A stretch of 15,686 nt of DNA from Cladosporium sp. IMV 00045 (taxonomy: Eukaryota > Ascomycota > Dothideomycetes > Cladosporiales > Cladosporiaceae): the NCBI GenBank assembly GCA_001931905.2, contig MSJI02000016.1, positions 68,221 to 83,906 of the forward strand, given 5' to 3'. Both the position numbers and the translations under genes were made by a program. Under the pieces are notes generated by a model, which searched no databases, was not told where the DNA came from, and saw only the letters and a list, made by a program, of their open reading frames with translations. Shown in pieces: positions 8,487 to 15,686 of the stretch; the stretch's first letter is position 1; each line of letters begins with the position of its first letter.

Positions 8487-8987
8487 ATGCTCACCCAACC
8501 CCTCCCCTACAACCTGCCCCCATCAACATCAGCAGGAGCAGCAACAGCAACCTACGAACCAATCAACACGCGGCCCAGCCTCTCCGCCCGACGCAGCACA
8601 TCCTCCACCTCATCATCGCCCAGAAAACTCTCCCTCAACTCGATAAGAAGCACCACATCTTGGAACAGCACATCAACATGGACAAGCAACGCGAGTTCCA
8701 GAACGAGTAAATCCTTGAAATCCGTGCTGCGACGATTGCGTTGCTTGGGATCGAGTGGCGACGCGACGACGACAGCATCGACGACAACTCTGGGTGGAGA
8801 GGATGAGAAGATCATCGACGAGGACGACGAGCTCGCGGAGATCCTTAACCGCGAACGACGAGAAGAGGGAGGGAGGAGGAAGACGAAGAAAGTCGCGAGG
8901 AACCCTGACGCGGAGAACATGTTCACTTGGGCGGCGCTGGGTGCGTATTCGTATCCTGGCGCGGGGCCACTGGTGGGATGGTTTTGA
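8487..8987 (+). CDS. small hypothetical protein, Ser-rich with acidic/basic tail
   Basis: The ATG at 8487 (ATCACAATGC) follows an A/C-rich leader and opens an uninterrupted frame of 166 codons. In-frame upstream codons exist back to 8361, but this start fits the leader best. Residues 1-75 are rich in Ser, Thr and Ala, with SPRKLSLNSIRS and similar phosphorylation-like sites. A basic amphipathic stretch follows (KSLKSVLRRLRCLG), then an acidic-to-basic charged helix (DEDDELAEILNRERREE, GGRRKTKKV). The C-terminus (NPDAENMFTWAALGAYSYPGAGPLVGWF) is aromatic and the most protein-like part. There is no signal peptide or clear membrane segment. I recognise no family. The gene converges on SF3B1, 336 bp away. 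Confidence 0.65.
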   Translation: MLTQPLPYNLPPSTSAGAATATYEPINTRPSLSARRSTSSTSSSPRKLSLNSIRSTTSWNSTSTWTSNASSRTSKSLKSVLRRLRCLGSSGDATTTASTTTLGGEDEKIIDEDDELAEILNRERREEGGRRKTKKVARNPDAENMFTWAALGAYSYPGAGPLVGWF

Positions 8988-9323
8988 TGAGATCGAGGTG
9001 GGAATGTTTATTTTTTGACGATCTTATGTGATGGGAAGGGGAAATGATCTGAAACGATTCTTGTGTTTTACTCGGTTTTTGCACATTGATGGTCTTGATT
9101 TAACTACTTACTTCCATGCCAAAGGCACAGAACGGCCTAATTGCACACGAGGGTGTCTTCTTCTCTCTCGCACCCAGAATCTGAATGAGGTATTGTACAA
9201 AGCCGCTCAAATGACCAGTAAACAAAACAAACGCCAGACGCTCCCAATTCTCGCTTTCCTTTCTCGAGTCTGTAATTTGAAACGCCAATTACGCCATTTT
9301 GCATTTTCTTTCTCGCCCGCCTC
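8988..9323. other. convergent intergenic region (two 3' ends)
   Basis: About 340 bp separates the stop of the small plus-strand gene from the stop of SF3B1 on the minus strand, so both 3' untranslated regions and polyadenylation sites should share it. It is more A/T-rich than the flanking genes. A plus frame at 9028-9378 runs through it into the SF3B1 end and has no protein-like features. Confidence 0.5.
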
Positions 9324-12300
9324 TCAAATCATAATCATAAGCTCTTTCCTCTCGATCTTCTCCTCCGCAGGCGGGTAGTACGGGACCATGGCGTCGGCGC
9401 TCATGACGTAGGCATCGTTGTACAGCCTCCAGTAGGGGGTGCGCACCTTTCTCGCCGGGTGGAAGAGACCAGCCCAGACGTAGTTCAGCACGGCCCCGGT
9501 GCCGACGGCCACGCGGATGGCGTCGATGGCTTCGATGACTCGGTCGATGACGTGAGGGCTGGTTTCGAACAGGTTGGGCACGAGGAGGTTGAGCAAGTGC
9601 ATCATGGCATCCTCGCAGCCGAGGCCGACGACACCGAGGGCCATGTGCTTGACGACTGAAGCGCCGGTTTGACGATGGACTTGGTCGCGGTCGACGAGGG
9701 CGTCTTCCAGCAGGGGAGTGACGGCGTAGACGTAGTCTTTGCCCATCTCGCCAATGTACTCGAACAAGAAGCTCAGGGCTTTCAGAACACCATTCTGAAC
9801 GTTCAACTCAGGAACACGGTATTCGTTCATGAGAGCCGGGAGGACCGTGAAGGGCGCACAAGTCTCAGCAACAATGCCGATAGCGACAGCGGTACAGACA
9901 CGGGATTGGCGGTCCTGGACACGCAAGTTGTTAAGCAAGGTGGCGAGGACATCCTGCGGTCCGATGGCTTTCGCGATGAAACCGAAAGTGTTGTTTGCCG
10001 CACGACGAATGCCCTTCTTGTGGGCCTTGAGCATGTCAAGCAGCTCGAAACAGATACGCATCCATTCGCGAGCATTGACAGACTCGGGTCCGCGGTCTGC
10101 GATACGACCGACAAGGTCGATGGTGTTCTCTTGGACCTTCTCATGTCTGTTGCGAAGAATTGGTGTGATGCGCGGCAGCAAGTCCTTGATGGGCGGCTGC
10201 ATACTGTTGATGCCGACCACAGTGACGATGGAGCGCATAGCACCAAGGATAGAACCAAGAACCTCGGGATACTCTTCACCCAAGTACTCGTACAAAACTG
10301 TGCCGAGCTTGCCCATGAGCGCATCTTCGCCGCACTGCTTCATAACGACAGCAATGCGCGAGATCAGGTCTGCGGCTTGTTGACGGACGGTGGCGCTCTT
10401 GTTGTTAAGACGCCAGAGAATGGTGGAGACGATCTGTGGCAGGTATGGCTTACACCTGGTGCCAAGTGCGTTGACCACAGTGCCGAAGCCGTTCAAAAGC
10501 ACAATGTCTTCCACGCTCTGCTCCTGGAAAGCATGCAAAATACCGTCGACGAGACGCTCCTCGAGTCTCTCATTGATATCAGCAGCACCCATTGCAGAGA
10601 TGACCTTCTCAATGGTTTCGACTGTCATCTTGCGGTAAGCTTCACTCTCATCCTTGAGGTTGCCGACGATGCGATCAACGATCTCGCCGACACCCACCTT
10701 GTTGCCGAGATCCACGGTAGTCTCGACCACCTGCTTGTAGTTCCTTCTATCAAGCGCCATGCGCCTCACCCAGAAGTACTTGAAGAAGTCGTCAAGAACG
10801 GTCTCCTTAAGATATCCCGCGGTCACGCCACTGGTGCCAGCGCACTGCGAAACAACCTTCAAGACGACCTTCTTCATTTCCTCGTCTGGGGACTGGAACT
10901 CGCGGATGAGGATTTCCATGATCTGGCTTGTGTAATAGTTTGAGTATTCTTCGTCCATGAGAGGAATGATGTAGCCGACAGCCTTGAGGAAGCCAGCAAG
11001 ACCCTTGCCACGCTGCTTCCTCGCGCCAGTCCACAGTGGGTTAAGAATCTCATCGAAGCTCTCAATACCGAAGGGGTTGGATGCTTCGGCCAATGCAGCG
11101 AGGGCGAGGGACGTGACTGTGCGGACCTTCGTCTGCTCGTCGTTCAGGTTGTCGCCAATACAGTCGACCAAGCCCTTGAGATGGGGAAGTACAGCGCATC
11201 CCATGAGAATGGGGATTTGTTGCACAATCTTGACACCAGTGTGGCGGGCCTGCCATGATTTTTTGCTCTTGCACACAGCCTTAAGGAAGGGTAGCAGGGT
11301 CGGGATACCAAGTGCACTGGCGACTACGGCGAAAGCGCGTGCAGTGGTGTTTCGTACATACTCGTCAACGTGGTCGATATCGGGACGCATCGTGCTGATC
11401 ATGTGTGCTAGACCGGCTGCTTTGGCCAAGTTGGAAATGATCTCGCGACCCTCAACGCGAGCGTAGTAATCTTGATCGATGAGCAGAGGCTCAATGACGA
11501 CCAGGATTTTGTGAGTATATGGCCGCACAAGGTCGTCCAATTTGTAGAGGACTCTGTCAATGACCTTGACCAGCAAGTGGCGTTCTTGATCTTCAAGTGA
11601 CTTCTCCATCAGAAGCGGGAGAATCTGATCAAACAGTGCACCAGCGCCGAAGCTACGCGCGTTGTCCGTCAACTGGCGCAGAGCTGTCTTCCTCATGGGC
11701 GGTGTGCCGTTCTTGACCTTGAGCAACAAGCGCATGATCTTGCGCTGCTTGAGCTCCTCAACACTCAAATCATTCTCATCTGCACCATCAACGAGCTTGC
11801 CGAAGTACTGCATGTCCTCGTTCTTGAAGAACTGCAGGTCACCCACACCCGGGATCTCTGACGGCAGTTGCTTGCCCATTGCGCGAGCATCCACAGGCTC
11901 CTGGTTCATAAAGCCGCCAGTCGGCAGTGGTGTTGCTGAAGGCACGACGCGCTTTGCGGGTGCACGCACTGGCTCGTAACCAGGAGGAGGAATAAGAATC
12001 TTGAATCCTTCGGAGGGTAGGAGCTCGTCCAGCTCTTCGTCGGAGATAGGCGCATTGCGGCTGTTGACATCAGTGCCAAAAGGCATCACAGGCTGTGCCG
12101 AAGCTGCAGATCCCGCACCAGCAGCAGGCGTAGCATCGACGCCGCCAGCTGGGCCAGCGACGTCCCATTTCGAACGGCGTTTTGGCGCCTCGGTCGCTCC
12201 ATTGGTGGCATCTGTTGTCTGGGGTGCCGATGTTGAGTCCCACCTCGACTTTCTCTTCGCAGGCTTCGATTCTGATGAAATCACCTCGCCCTCGGCGTTG

Positions 12301-13139
12301 ATAAGCTGCCCCTCTGCGTTGTACGAAGTGCCCTCCTCGGCGCCGCTTGCGGTGTCCCACCTCGATTTCCTCTTCTTGACCTCGCCATTCGCGGCATCGC
12401 CATTCGCCTTGCTCTCGCCATTCGTCTCCGCAACAGGTGCGGTTTCATCAGCGTCCCAGCCTCGCTTCCTCGCTCTCCTCCTCGGCTTCGCCTCTGGTGA
12501 ATCCTCCTTGCTTCCGTCCTTCAACGTAGGCTTCGCCTCGTCGACATCCATGTCATCCTCGCCCTTCGCAATTTGATCCTTCCTCTTCTCCTCAATTGCC
12601 CTCCTTACGCGCTCCTCTTCCCTCTCAAGCTCCCTCTCCTCCATGGTCTGTCTGTAAGTCTTACCTTCTTCTCCTGCATCACTGAGGCGCCGTTGAAAGC
12701 GCCTCTGCTGGTAGTCCGTCTCTCTGCTCTGAATCTGCGCCTGCTTCTCCCGTGAGTTGAGAATGTCGTCCTCTGCCGCGTCGCCCGTAGCCCATTCTCC
12801 AATCTGGTCTGCGGTCGCGGTATACTGGCCGATCAGGCGGCCGCCGTTCGCGTCTTCGTCGTCGTCGCCATCCATCTCCATCTCATCGTCGGCGGGGATG
12901 GAGGTGTTGTAGCCTGCATACTTGTCGCCGCCTTGGCCGTACAGTTCCGTGTCCATATTCTCCGTCAACGAGACTTTGGTGTTGTTGTTACGCTGGCCGC
13001 CGCTTGCGCTTTTGTTGCCAGCGCTCCTCTCGGCGGCGCCCTGGCGTGCGCGGGCGAAGTCCGCTATGATGTTCATGTCAGCTTCCTGCGTTCGTGCAGC
13101 TGCGCGTAGGTGGGGAGCGAGGAACGAACCGTCAGACAT
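9324..13139 (-). CDS. hsh155: splicing factor 3B subunit 1 (SF3B1/Hsh155), U2 snRNP
   Basis: A single uninterrupted frame encodes 1271 aa (human SF3B1: 1304). The ATG at 13139 ([17 protein letters not shown]) is the first in frame; only a TTG lies just upstream. In U2 snRNP the protein clamps the branch-site duplex in its HEAT-repeat ring and binds Phf5A. The N-terminal 350 residues are disordered, with an acidic patch, an RxxxE-rich helix (about 165-195) and four UHM-ligand-like motifs with Trp at 228, 261, 300 and 325 (three as KRKSRWD, RRSKWD). A conserved anchor follows ([15 protein letters not shown]...PPPGYEPVR), then about 20 HEAT repeats to the end. Near-identical blocks include [57 protein letters not shown] and [11 protein letters not shown]671 in DEQTKVRT corresponds to human K700, the cancer hotspot. 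The missing introns and conserved blocks leave the identity clear. Confidence 0.97.
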   Translation of the reverse strand: MSDGSFLAPHLRAAARTQEADMNIIADFARARQGAAERSAGNKSASGGQRNNNTKVSLTENMDTELYGQGGDKYAGYNTSIPADDEMEMDGDDDEDANGGRLIGQYTATADQIGEWATGDAAEDDILNSREKQAQIQSRETDYQQRRFQRRLSDAGEEGKTYRQTMEERELEREEERVRRAIEEKRKDQIAKGEDDMDVDEAKPTLKDGSKEDSPEAKPRRRARKRGWDADETAPVAETNGESKANGDAANGEVKKRKSRWDTASGAEEGTSYNAEGQLINAEGEVISSESKPAKRKSRWDSTSAPQTTDATNGATEAPKRRSKWDVAGPAGGVDATPAAGAGSAASAQPVMPFGTDVNSRNAPISDEELDELLPSEGFKILIPPPGYEPVRAPAKRVVPSATPLPTGGFMNQEPVDARAMGKQLPSEIPGVGDLQFFKNEDMQYFGKLVDGADENDLSVEELKQRKIMRLLLKVKNGTPPMRKTALRQLTDNARSFGAGALFDQILPLLMEKSLEDQERHLLVKVIDRVLYKLDDLVRPYTHKILVVIEPLLIDQDYYARVEGREIISNLAKAAGLAHMISTMRPDIDHVDEYVRNTTARAFAVVASALGIPTLLPFLKAVCKSKKSWQARHTGVKIVQQIPILMGCAVLPHLKGLVDCIGDNLNDEQTKVRTVTSLALAALAEASNPFGIESFDEILNPLWTGARKQRGKGLAGFLKAVGYIIPLMDEEYSNYYTSQIMEILIREFQSPDEEMKKVVLKVVSQCAGTSGVTAGYLKETVLDDFFKYFWVRRMALDRRNYKQVVETTVDLGNKVGVGEIVDRIVGNLKDESEAYRKMTVETIEKVISAMGAADINERLEERLVDGILHAFQEQSVEDIVLLNGFGTVVNALGTRCKPYLPQIVSTILWRLNNKSATVRQQAADLISRIAVVMKQCGEDALMGKLGTVLYEYLGEEYPEVLGSILGAMRSIVTVVGINSMQPPIKDLLPRITPILRNRHEKVQENTIDLVGRIADRGPESVNAREWMRICFELLDMLKAHKKGIRRAANNTFGFIAKAIGPQDVLATLLNNLRVQDRQSRVCTAVAIGIVAETCAPFTVLPALMNEYRVPELNVQNGVLKALSFLFEYIGEMGKDYVYAVTPLLEDALVDRDQVHRQTGASVVKHMALGVVGLGCEDAMMHLLNLLVPNLFETSPHVIDRVIEAIDAIRVAVGTGAVLNYVWAGLFHPARKVRTPYWRLYNDAYVMSADAMVPYYPPAEEKIERKELMIMI

Positions 13140-13675
13140 GTTCAACGCGGCGTCGCGCGCGTGGCGTCGAGCTGTGTTGATCAGATACTGTTATTCCAGT
13201 TATGGATTGAAGTGGTGGTTACCCTGTGTAGAGCGTTTATCTTGTCGGTGATGGATGTGGTGTTGGTGTTTCGCGACAGCGACCGAAGAACTTCATCAGA
13301 GGTCCAGAAGCTGTGAGGAAGGAGCGAACTTTGCGGCTCTTTCCGCCCCGCATCATTCACTTCATGCAGCGAGCATGTGACTGAAGAACGCTGTGACAAA
13401 AATGGAAATTGTGGTTCAAAGTGTTGTGCTAGCAAAAGCTCAGAGTGTGGCTAAAGAGCTACACGAAAGTGATGTTCATCATTCTATCTAGAAAACAAGG
13501 TTTTGCAAGAGGAATCGGGTCTCTGCTTGCAATACTACTTCAAGCAACCAATGTGGTGCTATGCCCATGCCCCCAGCGCCAGTGCTTATAAGTACATAGA
13601 AAAAGAAACTCGTCATTATCTTGTGTTTTTTCCAGCCGTCCAATATCCCAACAAGCCCTTGCTGCCAGCCACTCC
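13140..13675. promoter_or_regulatory. SF3B1 promoter/leader and Mex67 3' untranslated region
   Basis: Just over 500 bp lie between the Mex67 stop and the SF3B1 start, both on the minus strand. The SF3B1 promoter and leader must fall in the left part; no clear TATA box is visible. The right part, A/T-richer around 13590-13630, should hold the Mex67 3' end. Frames crossing the region (13181-13435 and 13488-13823, minus) show no protein-like features. Confidence 0.45.
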
Positions 13676-15686
13676 CTAGGCGGCCACAAAAGCATCCGGT
13701 GGCAAATTGCCCTTCACGCTCTCGAAAGCCTGCAGTGCCGTCGCGAAGTCCCAGTTCACCTGCTCCAAGCACTCCTTCGCATATCCAATAGTCATGCGAG
13801 TCTGCTTTTGCAGCTCGAGACACATCTGCTCTGCCACCTCGATCGTCAACCCAGCGGGGAGCTGGGGCACACCTTCAGGCTGCGGAGCGGCGGCTGCGGG
13901 GCCATTCAATCCTTCAAAGTTGTCGGGATCGAAGGCTTGCGCACCACCATAAGCCCGCACGGTCAGGATGTCGTTAACAACCCGAACGCCGGATGCTCCG
14001 CCTGGTCCAAGGATGAAGGTACGGTCGAAGCTCCTCTTCTTCTTCGGCTGGCCTGTTGCGTTGTCAAGCTCGTCGAACTCGCCGTGGATGGAAACGAAGA
14101 AACCGTCGACACCACTCTGGCTACCACCGCTGGGGTCTGGCACACCAGGCTGGATGTGTGCTTCGATCATGTACTTCTTCGCCTCGGTGGCAAGATCCGC
14201 ATGCTTCGTCTTGGGGAATGCCGCGAACACATCTGAAACAGCCTGTGGACCACGGAACTTTCTGTTCTGACGTGCTGGCAGCTGCGAGATCTTCTTGAGG
14301 TTGCGGCTGTTCTTGATGTAGTCGCCCCACTCCTGCTTCTCCGTCTGCTCTGTGTTCGATGGATCGCGAGGAGCGCCAGTGTTTACCGAGTAGGAAAATT
14401 CGGACTGTTCGTCGTAGTAAAGAGATGTAAGTGCGGCGCGGTCGGTGTCGAAACCTGCAATAAAGTTCCTGATGAATCCTTCTGCGATTCCGCCTTCGTC
14501 CTGGAAAGCTGGTGAACGGATTGGGAACGGAAGATCTGGCGTCTTGCTGCGGTTGGCAATGTCTTCTTCGGTGCGAACTTGGATGCCGTTCAACGAGCGC
14601 AGATTGGGGAACCACTGAATTATCGATGAGGCGTAATCGGGCTCTGACTGTTCGATCGGGTTCCCAGTCAAGATGAGCTGCTCGAGGTGGTAGAATCGCT
14701 TCTTCCATAGCGCAAGCTGTCCGAGCTTCTCGAACTTGTTATTTGAGAGATCCAGGTTCTTCAGCTTTGGCAAGGTCTGCGGAAGTGTGCTCATAGCAGT
14801 CAAATCCGTCAGTTCGTTGTTGGCCAGGGAGACACTTTGTACAGCGTCGTCTTTGTCCTTGGTCGTTTCGAAGGCGCCTTCCAAAACCCTCATCATCGCC
14901 GGGAAGAATTTGCCGGCAGTTGATTTGACGTTGAAAATCGATTGCTCCTTGAGCTTTTCGTCCTGGCGGAGCACACTGAGATCCAAGAACTTGCTCTCAA
15001 TGTTGTAGCGTCTTTCCAGCACACCCTTGATCATGTCCCTTGTCTGCTCCGTCTTAGATCCGCCAGCAGCGCTAGCATCTCCTCCGATCCTCTCAACCTT
15101 GACATTGATACCAGCCCATTGCCAACCGTCAAGGCGAAGCACTGCGCCTGCATCTTCCGCCGGCACACTGATGTTAAGTTCTTCTCCATCAACCTGAGAC
15201 TGTACGAATGTTAGTAAAATTGTCGGTGGTGAAGCGGCTGGATTCGCTAGTGATTCGAAAATGGACAGGAGAAGTTATGCGTATCGCGGCCGTAGTTGTA
15301 ACAAGGAATTTTTAATAAAGCGGACCAGACTAGGCTGGCTGGCGAGTCGTGGTATGTTGTCCAGTAAAGCAGCAAGAGCGATGGCGACGACATACCTTCT
15401 TGATTTTGACAGTCCTAACTCTTGAACTCAGGCGGTTGCTCGCCTTTTTCTCCAGCCAGGTGATGAGAGAGCTGACACCGCCGTCATCGTGGTTGGAGGC
15501 CTTGCTCTTGGTCCAGTTGGTGATCCTCAGTTCCGTGAGTCCGCGCGACGGACCGGTCTTCGATCCTTTCATGGCGACATCGCCTGCGCCGGCGTGCTTG
15601 AGAATAGCCCTTTGGCTGGCAGCGCTGAGGATGCCACTTTTAGGCTTGCCTGAAGTGAGGTCCTTGCGCGCATTCGCAGAGCCAGA
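13676..15686 (-). CDS. mex67: mRNA export factor Mex67/NXF1 (5' end beyond window)
   Basis: Two exons are visible: 15396-15686 (97 codons, entering from the right edge) and 13676-15199 (507 codons and stop), joined across a 196-bp intron with GTATGT donor, TACTAAC branch site and TACAG acceptor. The 604 visible residues begin in a basic tail (SGSANARKDLTSGKPK) and cover: an RNA-binding/RRM-like fold (about 50-135, from GLTELRITNW to RLDGWQWAGINVKVE); leucine-rich repeats (about 215-300, VSLANNELTDL, LKNLDLSNNKFEKL, LEQLILTGNPIEQ); an NTF2-like domain (about 330-515, GFIRNFIAGFDTDRAALTSLY, HGEFDELDN), which pairs with Mtr2; and a C-terminal UBA-like TAP-C domain (548-604, AEQMCLELQKQTRMTIGYAK, CLEQVNWDFATALQAF), which binds FG nucleoporins. 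Mex67-Mtr2 carries mature mRNA through the nuclear pore. Domain order and C-terminus are complete; probably only a short N-terminal part is missing. Confidence 0.95.

Noticed and set aside
9669..10943. 424-codon open frame antisense to SF3B1
   Set aside because: It lies wholly opposite the highly conserved HEAT-repeat coding region and arises from its codon bias; its translation is rich in Asp, Val and His without any motif.
13181..13240. A 5' leader intron for SF3B1
   Set aside because: A GTAACC...ACAG segment exists on the minus strand but would be only about 35 bp, too short for a normal fungal intron.

Overview
The window looks like nuclear DNA of a filamentous ascomycete (Pezizomycotina, probably a dothideomycete; the class is inference). 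Genes are closely packed and lie on both strands. Introns are few, mostly 53-60 bp, with GT...AG ends and CTAAC-like branch sites. The proteins are clearly fungal: an Ssk1-type response regulator, Sdc1 of COMPASS, SF3B1/Hsh155 and Mex67.

Layout, left to right. At 1-55 (minus) there may be the very start of a gene leaving the window. At 839-2387 (minus) lies a five-exon gene for a 441-aa protein with a basic N-terminus, an F-box/2EXR-like motif and an acidic tail; a further 3' exon at 473-677 is possible. At 3421-3930 (plus) is a two-exon Sdc1/DPY-30 gene. The stretch 3931-6017 has no recognisable conserved gene, but at 4847-5374 it holds a promoter-like element followed by one reading frame broken by two in-frame stops. 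At 6018-7526 (plus) is an intronless Ssk1-type regulator. At 8487-8987 (plus) is a small hypothetical protein. At 9324-13139 (minus) is an intronless SF3B1 gene, and at 13676-15686 (minus) is Mex67, whose 5' end lies beyond the right edge.

The genes are housekeeping or regulatory and do not form one pathway. SF3B1 (branch-site recognition in splicing) and Mex67 (export of spliced mRNA) are adjacent on the same strand and act at successive steps of mRNA maturation. Sdc1 acts in histone H3K4 methylation, and the Ssk1-like protein would act in the HOG stress phosphorelay. I see no tRNA, rRNA, CRISPR array or recognisable transposon.

The least ordinary parts are the broken frame at 4847-5374, the stop codon of the 441-aa protein lying inside a splice-donor consensus with a phase-compatible exon downstream, and the short, divergent Ssk1-like protein.
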